64,000 nucleotides of DNA from Flaveria trinervia. Taxonomy: Eukaryota; Streptophyta; Magnoliopsida; Asterales; Asteraceae. Position numbers and translations under genes: made by a program. Positions 11,862-22,531 of the stretch are shown here, one piece after another; positions within the stretch are counted from its first letter, which is position 1, and the number at the start of each line of letters is the position of its first letter. The notes beneath the pieces are model-generated. The model was not told the origin of the DNA. It did no database searches and was given only the letters and a program-made list of their open reading frames with translations. The DNA is taken from NCBI GenBank assembly GCA_025506515.1, contig CM046457.1, positions 39,318,231 to 39,382,230 on the forward strand, given 5' to 3'.

Positions 11862-11911
11862 CCATAAAGCTGGATACAATTGACTAGACACATATGCTAT
11901 TATTTGATGTA
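11862..11911. other. Head-to-head junction between E1 and E2 LTRs
   Basis: After the minus-oriented LTR ends, TTTTCCATAAAGCTGGA (plus orientation, as in the U3 of the E-family LTR) appears, then CAATTGACTAGACAC (minus-orientation block also seen at 11776). Plus-oriented LTR follows and continues beyond element C at 28602. The piece is a scrambled inverted junction of two LTR copies. Confidence 0.6.
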
Positions 11912-11916
11912 CCTTT
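11912..11916. repeat. Target-site duplication CCTTT, left copy (element C)
   Basis: CCTTT stands directly before the left LTR of C and is repeated directly after its right LTR at 28597-28601. A 5-bp TSD is normal for LTR elements and proves that C is one insertion, still in place. Confidence 0.92.
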
Positions 11917-12849
11917 TGTAGGGTTTGTTAGAAGATGAAATCCAAGTTTAATCTATTAAAGTTTCCAAAAAACGCAGCGGAAGTGGATCATTATAACATT
12001 GTTAATAAGCTGAAAATCCAGATTTATCTTTGATGTTATAAGTTTTAAACAAACCCAAGAACAAGAGAATATTTTATATGTGAATGATGCTTACTATGAT
12101 AATGCAACCAACACATTATGGACAGCTATGAAGAAGCTGCCATAATCTACCTTTCAGCAGCAAGATGTTCGAGAATGGAAGATGATGTTGTCCAAGAAAT
12201 CGACCAAAGCACCAAAGGAGGTCCTCTCAAGCTTGTATACCCCAAACTTGATTGCAAAACACCTTCTTGTTAGGAAGAAATACCACCAAAACAACTCAAA
12301 ACCCTCCAAATGCTGCTGCTTGTGCCGAGAACTTTTAGAGAGAGAGAGGAGAGTTTTTGTTCAATGTTGCATGTCTTAAGAGAGGTCAAAAGTTGAGTGT
12401 ATGACTTGTTTTATTATGTGTGTTTTCAAGAAGGCAAAGGAGCCAATCCCTTTCAATTGGGGTGGCCGAAATTAAGTTTAAAAGGAGTTTTTCCCTCTTA
12501 AACAAACACACACATTATATTAAACTAGTCACTTAATAAGTTATACAATTAACCATTTAATTGTATAAGTTATACACCCCTTTTATTATTTGATGTTATC
12601 TAACCTAGTTAAATAACATTACAAATAATATTCATGAACAAAATATCCTAATAAGTTGTTCCATCTCATATGCAACTTGTTTAGAAAACCTATTTTCTAA
12701 ATTTGTTGTGGTTATTTAATTGCATGATCATATCGTCAATTAAATAATTGTTTGTGTTGCAAAGCTTGTTATTGGGTATAACCCGACTTGGATCATAACG
12801 TACTAACCGCATCAATATTCTATGTGTCTTGGGCATATAGAATCCTACA
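11917..12849 (-). repeat. 3' LTR of element C
   Basis: Nearly identical to 27666-28596; small differences such as CCAAAAAACGCAGCGG against CTGAAAAACACAGCAG. On the minus strand it begins TGTAGGATTCTATATGCCC right after the polypurine tract and ends AACAAACCCTACA. The short ORF 12182-12379 also occurs in the other LTR (27931-28221) but with different ends, so it is unlikely to be a gene. Confidence 0.95.
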
Positions 12850-13620
12850 ATCTCCCACTTGCACAATATTCATAGAAGATTGATGCAAGCAGTAAATACC
12901 GCCTAACAACGATTTACTACCCTTAATACGCATGACTTATAGCCATTCAATAACATCATCCCATTCAAGTATCCTACTTGAAATGATTTAGGTGAATTAA
13001 TCATTTATCCTTTTGTTACAGGTGTCATGTTAAATCCAAGGACACAGAATGATCATTCCTTTTTGATTTAACTTAATCAGGCCTTGGACATCTTGCTCTC
13101 AACGAATAAGAGGAACAAATCCCATCTTGACTACATACGTTTCTCACAAACACCTTGTGTCACTCTTGAACATAGTCTCATGTACCGTCCGTTATTTCAG
13201 AATAGCGGATAACTAGATCAAGGTATGATACTTGGTGAATATATAAACCCAATATGTATCTCGGGTCTGAGGATACCAAATGATATTCGCCTTTACTCAA
13301 ATTTACTTATGATCAATCAATAAGATTCCATGTAGTAAAATTTGAGATGCGGGTTAGTCCAATATTTGTATCCCACAAATATCTATGAACCTTGGCAGCA
13401 ACCCATTGCTCTGTATTCATCTTTATGAATATCAACCAATCCAAGTTCATAATAATCTTTCCCTCACACTTGTTCCCACAAGTCTGAACGACTACGGACG
13501 TTTAGAGTAAACAATTTACTCATGGATTAAACATGCTAAATTGGAACATTAATTGAAACATTGTAACCAAATAATTTTATTCAAATAATAAAGAGTTCCA
13601 CATATTCAAATACAAAATTT
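12850..13620 (-). other. Element C 3' UTR and polypurine tract
   Basis: Non-coding; homologous to 930-1705 and 2593-3336 (opposite orientation). The purine-rich GCAAGTGGGAGAT (minus strand, 12850-12862) directly precedes the LTR. Confidence 0.85.
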
Positions 13621-13893
13621 ACAGATCAAATCCAATCACTAGAATATCGAAGCCCCATGGCACAAGTATGACCTTCATGCTTTGCCTTTTCAAGGAGCTT
13701 CGTGAGAGGATCTGCAATGTTCTAATCCGTGTGAACTTTGCGAATACATATCTTTCCCTTTTCAACTTCATCTCGTATGTAGTTGAATCTCCGCTCAATG
13801 TGCATAGTCTTTTGATGAGCACGAGGTTCCTTGATTTACGCAATCGCACCCTCGTTATCACAAAAGATCTCTAGGGGGTCCTGAATGGAAGGG
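13621..13893 (-). pseudogene. Element C RNase H, C-terminal part (separated by D)
   Basis: Continues the RNase H that stops at 22532. Reading leftward from 13893: DPLEIFCDNEGAIA, a stop, IKEPRAHQK, then RRFNYIRDEVEKGK and ADPLTKLLEKAKHEGH, ending near 13625. The longest ORF here (13619-13861) is in a wrong frame. The homologous stretch in A1 is 680-929. Confidence 0.85.
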
Positions 13894-13898
13894 ACAAC
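13894..13898. repeat. Target-site duplication ACAAC, left copy (element D)
   Basis: ACAAC precedes the TG of D's 5' LTR and follows the CA of its 3' LTR at 22527-22531. The duplicated bases belong to C's RNase H gene. Confidence 0.93.
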
Positions 13899-14719
13899 TG
13901 TTGGACCAAAAGAACCAATGAGCCTGATAAAAAAAACCTCTAAGTCCCACAGACATTACGACTGCTGAAGAAGATCAAAACAGCTGAAGACATCAGCTGA
14001 TTACTAGGTCTGAAGACAAAGTCTAAAGACAAGATCTAAAGGTTTCTGCTAAAGACAACGTCTGAAGTAAAGTACTGAAGATAAAGTCTGAAAGTAAAGT
14101 ACTGAAGACAAAGTTTGAAGCTATCAGCTGAAGACAACATCTGAAGTAAAGTACTGAAGATAAAGTCTGAAGCTATCAGCTGAAGACAAGGTCTGAAGTA
14201 AAAGACTAAAGAATAAAGACTGAAGACAGACTGAAGTCCAGAGTGATCAGTAGTTGTCACAACAGCTGAAGTTATTAACTTCAGTAGTTGTGATGGTTTT
14301 CCTTTTCAGTACTTGTAATTTACCTTTTTAGTAGTTTATAGTTTCAGTAGTTTTAGTTCAGTAGTTTTATGTTCTTGTACTTAGCATTCTCTGAGATGTG
14401 ATCAGTGTTGAGAACATTCTCAGTAGTTTGCATAGTTTCAGTGTTTGTATAAATCTGTTAGATGTCACTATCAAGTGACATTAGCAGACGTCACATTCCT
14501 TATATAAGGAATGTTGACCTAGTTGTAACGTGTGACATTCAGCCACCACGAAAGCATTTGAATGAAATATTCCTTTTGTATAATTCTCTCTCTCTCTCTC
14601 TATAATCGTGTGCTTTTCTATTGAATATCAATTGAGTTCTTGCTAAATTGTCTAATTCATTGTTCGAATTCTGCTGCAATCTACTCTAGTTGATCAAACT
14701 TAGATCACTGATCCTAACA
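13899..14719 (+). repeat. 5' LTR of element D
   Basis: Begins TGTTGGACCAAAAGAACC and ends GATCACTGATCCTAACA; matched by 21700-22526. The first half is filled with CTGAAG-type repeats (about 13960-14240), the next part with CAGTAGTT-type repeats (about 14250-14440). A 15-bp imperfect hairpin lies at 14259-14291 (arms ACAACAGCTGAAGTT and AACTTCAGTAGTTGT, loop ATT). A CT microsatellite lies at 14586-14601. Confidence 0.95.
14464..14509 (+). promoter_or_regulatory. Core promoter of the D 5' LTR: stem, ACGTCA motif and TATA box
   Basis: GTCACTATCAAGTGAC (inverted repeat, 14464-14479) is followed by AGACGTCAC (contains TGACGT on the reverse strand, a bZIP/TGA-type core) and TATATAAGG at 14501-14509. 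The same order is kept in the 3' LTR (TATA at 22315-22323), and the TATA box with a preceding GTCAC/GTGAC pair in the family G LTRs. The transcript would start some 30 bp downstream, leaving R and U5 up to 14719. Factor binding is inference. Confidence 0.65.
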
Positions 14720-14720
14720 A

Positions 14721-14733
14721 ATGGTATCAGAGC
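14721..14733 (+). promoter_or_regulatory. Element D primer binding site
   Basis: ATGGTATCAGAGC one base after the LTR end: a perfect match to the initiator tRNA-Met complement TGGTATCAGAGC used by most plant LTR elements. Confidence 0.92.
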
Positions 14734-14948
14734 GGGTTAATCATTGATGGATCTAACAATTGATCATTGAAACTACTATTTTGATATCTAAGTTTGATCG
14801 AATTAGTATATTTGCAAGAATTGGTTATAGAGATTGAATTTCTGCTGCTGTTGGTTATTTGCTTTGAGATTTCTCTTGGTTCATATTGAGTTTGTTGTGT
14901 TTTGCGCTAAATTAGTTAAAACTTAATTGAATTTTATTGAATCTAAGA

Positions 14949-17880
14949 ATGACTGCTCCTTCTAATGACCCTCACAATACTGGTTCCTCAACCAAGCCTC
15001 CGATGTTGGTTAGGACTGAGTATAACATATGGCAACGAAGAATGCTCCATCACATGTCTGTTAACAGTTCAGGTTGTTGGACATCTGTGGTACATGGTCC
15101 ACACAAACCTATGGTGAACAATCCGGAAACCAACAAAATGGTTCCGAAGAAGAAGGAACAATACTCAAATGAGGATTGAAAAATTTTTGAGATTGATGCT
15201 AAAGCACATGGGATTCTGGCCATGGCACTGCCGAATGAAATCTATTCTGGGCTTATGCATCATGAAACTGCTCATGACCTCTGGAATGCATTGAAAGAAC
15301 AATTTGGTGGAACAGATGAGGTCTTAGCAAACAACAGAGAAATCCTTGCCCAAAAATATGAGACATTCTCTCATAGGAAGGGTGAGACACTGACTCAACA
15401 GTTTGAGCGTTTTTCTTGTTTGATCTCTGAGATGAAAATGGTCAAACATGAATACACTAATAGCCATATGAACAACAGATTCCTCAGATCACTGCCTGAG
15501 AGATGGGACACATATACCATTGTCTTACGCTCCAGTGCAAATCTGGATAGCCTATCTCTCACCTAACTCCATGGGAAACTGCTTACATTTGAAAGAGAGA
15601 TAGAGCAGAAAAGAAAACTGGCATCATTAGGAAAGCTCACTGATGACTTTGTACCAGGGAACACTGCCTTGGTTGGTCATGAGTCAGAATATGCTGCATC
15701 AAAAAGCAATTATGATGAGCATATAGATTTCTCTTCAAACAGTTCTGATCATGCATTTGTTAGTGTTGATAGTCAGTCAGGCTGTAATAGTGACAATTTG
15801 GCTTCATTATGGATGATTGAAAGGTATTACTGATGATGACTTAGAAGAGATGGATATTCTAAGCCAAGATGCCTTGATTAATATCAGATCTCAAAAGTTC
15901 TAAAAGTGAACTGGTAGGAAATTTCCAGGACTCTCAGGCAAAACCAAAGTTGGTTTTGACAAGAGTAAGTTGAGGTGTCACAAATGCCACATGCTTAGGC
16001 ACTTTGCAAGAGAGTGTAGATCAACTGGATCTAACTCCTCTACACCCTTTGTGACTTTTCCAAGCAATAGTTCACAAAACAGAGGGCAACATCATGCCAG
16101 TTTTGCTCATCACTCACAACCTATATCTCCTGCATATTTTGTCCCTCAGGGTCCAATGCCATATCCAAATCCCTGCTATTACATGCCACAGCCAAATCAA
16201 GTTCAAGTTCCTATTGCACTACAACCTCAAGCCTTACCTGAGCCTCAACCATCTCAACCATCTCAACCATCTCAATCACAACCTCATCACAGCTTCTTCA
16301 CCCTGGTGCTGTTGACTGGAGTAGTTTACCAGATGATCTTTCTGGTAATGAGCAATTATTTGCTTGTGATGGTCAACATGGTGGTGAACATCCTTTTGGG
16401 AATCTTGCTCTCATGGCCTTGGAGTCTACTGAGGGTTCATGCTCCATTTGCATCTTCATCACAGGTAACCCAGGTATCCTTGAGGCTAAGGCCAAGCTAT
16501 GTTCTGAATCTTGCATAGCTGCATTTATCTCTATTAGAGAGGCAAATGTAGCTTTAATAAATCAAAATCTTGAGCTTGAGCAAACCCTTTCCAAAAGAAA
16601 AGCTGAGTATGAGTCTGTCCTTAAAGAAAAAGATGATGAGATTTATAAGCTTAAATGCCAATTAAATGATGAAAGGCTAAGCTAGAGGTCATTCTTAAGA
16701 ACCACAGAGATCTCAAAGAAACACTTGCAGCTACCCAAGTTGAGTGTGACCACTGGGTATCATCCTGCAAGGGATTTGAAATGCTTCTCAGCAAGCAAAC
16801 AGCTTCGAATGTGAAGTTTGGAATAGGTTACAATCACATTGCACCACCTACAGATTTTACTCCAAAATCAATAGTAAAATCTGAAGGTGAAAGTAATTTC
16901 CAAACTACATCATCATGTGTCATCCTCAAGTGATCACCCAAGATCAAAAGATGAAATAAGTGTTGATACCTCAACAAATCAATTTCCTAATGGGTTAACT
17001 ACTGTTAAGCACATGAAGCTGAGTAGTTCAGATGTTGTCCCTCAAAGTATCTTAAGTACTCAAGCGCAAGTCACAACATCTTTCAAATCAACTGAAATAA
17101 AAGGATTAACAACTGCTGAGGAATCTATCATACGGTCTTTTAGGACGGATAGAGAACAGCTGAAGAACAAGTCTTTAGTTGTTACTGATCCTTCTGTACT
17201 TAACACAAGTACTGGAAGGAGGAAAGTACTGAAGATCACACCTTCAGTAGTTTCCACTTCAGCAGTTGATCAATCCAAGATGAAGAATAAGCCATGTGAA
17301 ATATGTGGTAAATTCAATCATCTTTCTGATGAATGTCGGTACAAAAAGGGTTCCAAACTCAACAGAGATAAGCTCATTAAAATTCAGATGGATGAAATGA
17401 AAATGAATTTGAGACCAAGTTTGTACCACAGTCATCCCATATTGATAAACCAAGGCTTCACCCAAATCCAAAAAGAAGGATAGGGTTTATCATAAAACAG
17501 CTGACAGTGTTCCTCATGATAAAAATCAAACTAAGTCTGTGAATTTCAAGGAGGAAATGGTGGGCCACAGGAACTCATTAAAAACAAGTACTGATGTGTC
17601 ACAAGAGCTGAAAGCTTTAGCTACAAATCAGACACAACTTGTTATGATGGTTCAACATTTGTTGGGGAGAGTTAACCAACTAGATACACCTGTGATCAAA
17701 CCACTGAAAAGGTATTCCAAGCCCAATCCAAGGAATCCATTTCAGCACCATCTCTAACTTCATCAGCTGTTAATCATGAGAAACAAGTTATGGTTAAATC
17801 TGTGATGAAAACAGACCCAAAACCAAAAAGGTTTAGGTCTCAAAACCTAACTAGTTCCTTGTGATGAATGCAGGGTTCTT
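14949..17880 (+). pseudogene. Element D gag (broken), two zinc knuckles
   Basis: Starts ATGACTGCTCCTTC (MTAPSNDPHNTGSS). The UBN2-type core has HDLWNALKEQFGGTDEV and YETFSHRKGETLTQQFERF, then NNRFLRSLPERWDTY. The first CCHC knuckle, CHKCHMLRHFAREC, is at about 15976-16017. A Pro/Gln-rich stretch follows with a tandem CCATCTCAA repeat near 16246-16275. A coiled-coil-like segment lies at 16530-16680 (ALINQNLELEQTLSKRKAEY, KDDEIYKLKCQLNDE). The second knuckle, CEICGKFNHLSDEC, is at about 17297-17338. Stops or frameshifts lie at 15177, 15566, 15830, 15900, 16300, 16683, 16860 and 17481. The initial 14937 TTG of the longest frame is not needed; the ATG at 14949 matches family starts. Confidence 0.88.
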
Positions 17881-17943
17881 CAGCATGCCAAAGGAGCATC
17901 TGGTATGTAGACAGTGGAGGATCTATGCATATGACAGGGAGCA
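17881..17943 (+). pseudogene. Element D protease active site, interrupted
   Basis: WYVDSGGSMHMTGS: the D-S-G core of the aspartic protease that cuts the polyprotein. The frame is then broken by a solo LTR; the remainder of the domain resumes at 18842. Confidence 0.85.
17939..17943. repeat. Target-site duplication GAGCA, left copy (solo LTR)
   Basis: GAGCA occurs on the left of the solo LTR (17939-17943) and again at 18837-18841. Confidence 0.9.
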
Positions 17944-18836
17944 TGTTGGACCAAAAGAACCAATGAGCCAAGATCAGAAAACCTCTAAGTCCCACACGGT
18001 ATCACAACAACTGCTGAAAGCCTCATCAGTAGTTTGACAAGTGCTGAAGACTTCAACAGCTGAAGATCAAGTGCTGAAGACTTAACAGCTGAAGAACCAA
18101 AGTGCTGAAGTACAACAGCTGAAGAACACAAGTGCTGAAGCTGAAAGACCAAAGTACTGAAGTACAACGCTGAAGAGTTCACAAGTGCTGAAGATCAACA
18201 ACTGATGTACAAAGTCTGAAGACAAAGACTGAAGACATCAGCTGATGATATCTACTGAAGTCATCAGTTGATGAAACACCTGAAGGTCAAAGTCTGAAGA
18301 TCAAGTACTGAAGCCTCAGTAGTTTGTCACAACTGCTGAAGAGTACTTCTCAGTAGTTGTGATATCAGTAGTTTTATTTTCTATGTTTCAGTAGTTTGTG
18401 TAAAACGACTGAAGAGCTTGTTCTTCAGTCGTTGTAGTTTCAGTAGTTTTATATTTTGTACTTAACTTGCTGATATGTTCTCAGTAGTTGTGAACATTTC
18501 AGTAGTTTGTTAAGAATTAGTTTTTCTGTATTGGATCTGCCAGTTGTCACTTTCCGTGACAACAGCAGTGATTGTTGCACTCTATATAAGGAGTGACAAC
18601 CTATTGTAATCAGTGAGTGAAATGAGTAATTGAATGGAATGAATGATTGATTCGATTAGAAATATTCTACATCTATAAACATTCCTAGAAATCAGAAATA
18701 CATATTCTCTCCCTACAACCGTATGCGGTCTTAATGCTTACAAATATCGATTGCTTGCTACAATTTGTCTAATTCGTGTTTGTATTCCGCTGCTTTATAT
18801 TCTGATACATCTAACTTGTGATCACTGATCCTGTCA
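17944..18836 (+). repeat. Solo LTR of family G, nested in D's protease
   Basis: Begins TGTTGGACCAAAAGAACC and ends GATCACTGATCCTGTCA, with a perfect 5-bp TSD and no internal sequence. It is closest to the LTR at 61301-62217 (opposite strand). It carries a TATA box (TATATAAGG, 18583-18591), a perfect 12-bp hairpin at 18404-18433 (arm AACGACTGAAGA, loop of 6) and a second imperfect one at about 18326-18360. A solo LTR is the product of recombination between the two LTRs of one element. Confidence 0.93.
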
Positions 18837-18841
18837 GAGCA
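18837..18841. repeat. Target-site duplication GAGCA, right copy (solo LTR)
   Basis: Identical to 17939-17943. Removing the LTR and one copy restores the protease frame order. Confidence 0.9.
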
Positions 18842-20396
18842 GCTCTCTTCTTAATGACTACTCTCAAGGAAAGAAGGGATTTGTTTCTTTTGGAAATGAT
18901 GCTAAGGGTTACATCATGGGGAAAGGATATGTGTCTAATGGAGATATCAGATTTGATGATGTTAACCATGTGGAGAATCTGAAGTATAATCTACTGAGTG
19001 TCAGTCAGATATGTGATAAAGGGCATGTTGCACTATTCACAAGCCAGAACTGCAGGATTCTGTCTTCGCAAGTTCTGAGGCTGATTGACAAGGTATTGGA
19101 TGAACATACTCTCCTGAAGGCCAACAGGATTGGAAGAGTATATGCCCTGGATTTGTCAAAGAAGATTGATTTGAAGGGTCATCCTTGCCTGTTCTCCAAA
19201 GCCTCTCCTCAGGAATCTAAACTGTGGCACAGAAGGCTGGGTCATGTACATCTCAAAAACATGAATCAGCTAATCCACAATAGTTTAGTGAGAGGTCTAC
19301 CAATAAAGGAGTTCTACTGTGATGAATCCTGCACTGCTTGTTTGAAAGGAAAACATCACAAAGTCTCATTCCCTCCTATTGAAGAACCTAAGTCCACTGC
19401 CTGCTTGCAGTTACTGCACATGGATCTATTTGGTCCTGTGTGAGTGATGAGCATGGCAAAGAAGAAATACTGTCTGGTAATTATGGATGATTACTCCAGA
19501 TTTGTATGGACTTTCTTCTTGCATTCAAAGGATGAGGTTGCTCAGGCGATTATAAACTTTGTGTTGTATGTTAAGAAGCAGTATTCCCTATCAGTCAAGT
19601 GTATAAGGATTGATAATGGAACATAATTCAGAAACCATACACCTGATGATTTTTATCTCTCAAAGGGAATCAATAGGCAGTTTAGCATCCCAAGGACTCC
19701 AGAACAAAATGGAGTAGTGGAGAGAAAGAACAGGACCCTAATTGAAGCTGCAAGGTCCATGTTGGTTGACTCTGGTTTGCCATTGACCTTTTGGGCTGAA
19801 GCTGTCAACACAGCTTGCTATGTGCAGAATAGAGTTCTAGTAAATCATAGGTTGATGAAGACTCCGTATGAAGTTCTACATCATTTGGCTCCTCTAATTT
19901 CATTCTTCAAAGCATTTGGGTGTCCTTGTTTCATTCTCAACACAAAGGATCAACTCCACAAATTTGATCCTAAGGTGGCTGCAGGGTATTTTGTAGGATA
20001 TTCATCCACATGCAAGGCTTACAGAGTCTTCAACTACAGAACAAAGATAGTTGAAGAAACCTTGCATGTGAAGTTCAATGAATCTCCTAAGGATAAAATT
20101 CCACAAAACCCTGTGAGGTTGTTTGATCTGGACATACTGCAATATGTTCCTTATCAACCTCCAGCTGTTGCAGATCATGTGAATAAATCATCTTCTACAG
20201 CACGTCTTCCACCTGGTGGTACTGAAGATGATGATGATATCAGTACTCATCTTTTCAAGTTTAGTGATCAACTGCCTGAGTCCACTAAACTTGATGTTCC
20301 TGTAGCTTCAGCAGCTCCATCCACAACAAATGCTGATGAGATTTCAAGCTCCTGTACATCATTTGAATTGCCATCTCATACTTGGGAAGATCATTG
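18842..20396 (+). pseudogene. Element D protease remainder and integrase (two stops)
   Basis: The rest of the protease (GKKGFVSFGNDAKGYI, VENLKYNLLSVSQICDKG) leads into the pre-integrase zinc region (ESKLWHRRLGHVHLKNMNQL, CTACLKGKHHKVSFPP). The integrase core follows: LLHMDLFGPV (Asp 1), CIRIDNGT (Asp 2) and EQNGVVERKNRTLIEAARSM (catalytic Glu intact). The C-terminal part carries FWAEAVNTACYVQNRVL, FKAFGCPCFILNTKDQL and AAGYFVGYSSTCKAYRVFNY. Stops at 19441 (TGA) and 19624 (TAA, directly after the second Asp block) are the main lesions. The last codons before 20380 belong to the Ser/Thr/Asp-rich linker. No RT follows. Confidence 0.93.
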
Positions 20397-21480
20397 ATTG
20401 AGATCAAATCATGGAACAGAGACAGTGTTCTGGCAATAAGCACCAGAATCTGTTCTTCCGAAGCATTCAATAAGGGGTTAATTATAGAAGCATTGGATGA
20501 GGCAGGTGTTGGGAAGAGAACTGATATGGCCAAGCTCTCCAAAGCCAAACTTACCACAAAAATGATAGATCAGCCTTCCCTAACTCCAACTCATAAACAA
20601 CCAACTCCAAAACCTGCCAACCCTATCCCTAAACCAAAACCACTAACAACTCAACCCACAAAACCAATTCCGTTACCTCAAAAACCACCACAAACCACAC
20701 CCAGTGATGCACCCAGAAGGAGGAGAAGGGTGTTGAGGGTATAAGAAGAAGAAGAAGAGGATGAGAATGAAGACAGTCTGCCAATCTCTGCTATTCTCAA
20801 ACTTAAACCACCTGAGCCCAGAAGTCAACAGATGAGCACACCTGACTTGCAAATGCAAATGGTGAATGTGAAGATTGAAGAAGTAGAATAGTAGAAGCAG
20901 CATGATGAGCAATTTCTCAAAATGGTTGACAAGGACTTCCCTCAGTCCTCATCCATTCAAGAAATGAAGAAACAAGCTCTGAGGTTGTACACTCTTAGGC
21001 ATACATTCCAACATCAAAGAGAAAGAGTGAGGATTTGGCCAGACCCCAGGGTAAGTTCCAGAATTCATAAGAAGAACATACCAAGTAGATTGGCCAAGTG
21101 AAAAAGACTTTGAATGCTGCAATTATGTTGGTTATGGTAGTCTCACCCTGGGAGATTATAGAAGAATTCATGAGAGCACACAACTCAAAGACAACCCCTC
21201 AATCTATACTTGAGAACAAAATGATCAAGAAGGGGATGTTATACAAGAGACTTGAAGATCTTCAAAAGAGTGAACTCCAGTTGTTGTTAGAAGGCTCTCA
21301 TCCAGATGAATTCGCATACAGAGAGATCACAACTGTTGAGTTAAAAAATGGTAAGATAGTAAGATATCTGTCTGAATATTATGGCCCAGAGTTCTTCTTT
21401 GAGTGAGAAGCAGAAGAACTCACCAAGAAGGAACAAGTTGTTCTCCTTGAGGCCTATGCAAGAGAGTCTTATAGACTCAT
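20378..21480 (+). pseudogene. Element D ORF3 tail fused to integrase
   Basis: From the junction at about 20378 the sequence matches the ORF3 of family G (62436-63965): LGRSLIEIKSWNRDS, FNKGLIIEALDEAGVGKRTD, a Pro/Lys-rich stretch with tandem PKP units, and APRRRRRVLRV. An acidic run, EQFLKMVDKDFPQSSSIQ and the C-terminal VVSPWEIIEEF...LQLLLEGSHPDEFAYREIT follow. Stops at 20744 and 20890 and a frame change near 21090 break it. A GTAAGT lies at 21052-21057 just before the frame change, at the same place as in G. Function unknown; see the G entry. Confidence 0.8.
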
Positions 21481-21699
21481 TAATGGGAATTAGGTTTCAT
21501 GGTTGGAACAAGACTCTATGTCCAGTTTCCCCAAGACAGAGTTCCCTTCTATACTTAGCCAATCAAAAGATCAGAACCTTTTTCCGGCCTGTGCTTACAT
21601 GATTACCTCTGAAGCTGATCAAGAGCGTGTTCCTGCCAAAGAATAAGTGGGATCATCAATAAACTTAGAGGTTTTGGCTATATTGGTTCAGGGGGAGTT
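21481..21699 (+). other. Element D 3' UTR and polypurine tract
   Basis: Short non-coding tail ending in the purine tract CAGGGGGAGTT (21689-21699) immediately before the 3' LTR. The same tract precedes the G LTR (62218-62230, minus). Confidence 0.85.
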
Positions 21700-22526
21700 T
21701 GTTGGACCAAAAGAACCAATGAGCCTGATCAGAAAAACCTCTTGTCCCACAGACATTACAACTGCTGAAGAAGATCACAACAGCTGAAGGCATCAGCTGA
21801 TTACTAGGTCTGAAGACAAATCTGAAGATTTCTGCTGAAGACAACGTCTGAAGTAAAGTACTGAAGACAAAGTCTGAAAGTAAAGTACTGAAGACAAAGT
21901 CTGAAGCTATCAGCTGAAGATAACGTCTGAAGTAAAGTACTAAAGACAAAGTCTGAAGCTATCAGTTGAAGCCATCAGCTGAAGCTATCAGTTAAAGACA
22001 ACGTCTGAAGTAAAAGACTGAAGAACAAAGACTGAAGACAGACTGAAGTCCAGAGTGATCAGTAGTTGTCACAACAGCTGAAGTTATTAACTTCAGTAGT
22101 TGTGATGGTTTTCCTTTTCAGTACTTGTAATTGACCTCTTCAGTAGTTTATAGTTTTAGTAGTTTTAGTTCAGTAGTTTTATGTTCTTGTACTTAGCATT
22201 CTCTGATATGTGATCAGTTGTTGAGAACATTCTCAGTAGTTTGTATAGTTTCAATTGTTTGTATAAATCTGTTAGATGTCACTATCAAGTGACATCAGCA
22301 GACGTCACATTCCTTATATAAGGAATGTTGACCTAGTTGTAATGTGTGACATTCAGCCACCACGAAAGCATTTGAATGAATATTCCTTTTGCAAAATTCT
22401 CTCTCTCTATAATCATGTGCTTTTCTATTGAATATCAATTGGGTTCTTGCTAAATTGTCTAATTCATTGTTCGAATTCCGCTGCAGTCTACTCTAATTGA
22501 TCAAACTTAGATCACTGATCCTAACA
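21700..22526 (+). repeat. 3' LTR of element D
   Basis: Matches 13899-14719 with scattered substitutions and small indels, for example an extra CTGAAG-type unit around 21960-22000. TATA box at 22315-22323. Ends CCTAACA followed by the ACAAC TSD. Confidence 0.95.
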
Positions 22527-22531
22527 ACAAC
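22527..22531. repeat. Target-site duplication ACAAC, right copy (element D)
   Basis: Second copy of ACAAC; element C's RNase H resumes at 22532. Confidence 0.93.

Larger units (their letters stand above)
13899..22526 (+). mobile_element. Ty1/Copia element D, RT-less deletion derivative, nested in C
   Basis: Plus-strand element with LTRs of 821 and 827 bp (TGTTGGACC...CCTAACA), exact ACAAC TSD, tRNA-Met primer site, gag, protease (split by a solo LTR), integrase, the tail of ORF3 and a polypurine tract. RT, RNase H, the pol-ORF3 spacer and the first part of ORF3 are absent: integrase runs straight into ORF3 sequence near 20378. It is related to family G. It could only have moved with RT from a complete relative, unless the deletion happened after insertion. 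Confidence 0.93.

Noticed and set aside
12182..12379. Short ORF found in both LTRs of C
   Set aside because: Lies within LTR sequence, its ends differ between copies, and no motif is present; shared only because the LTRs are copies.
13619..13861. ORF of 80 codons at the C-terminus of RNase H of C (and its equivalent in 740-1035 of A1)
   Set aside because: Wrong frame. The RNase H motifs (YIRDEVEKG, ADPLTKLL) are in the neighbouring frame; both copies look open by chance.
14036..14260. Antisense ORF rich in LQYF/FSTLL in the D LTR (also 21665-21949, 17985-18182, 61934-62176)
   Set aside because: Translation of the CTGAAG repeat array, not a gene.
14586..14601. CT-rich microsatellite in the D 5' LTR
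   Set aside because: Ordinary simple repeat near the transcription start; shorter in the 3' LTR. Noted only in the LTR entry.
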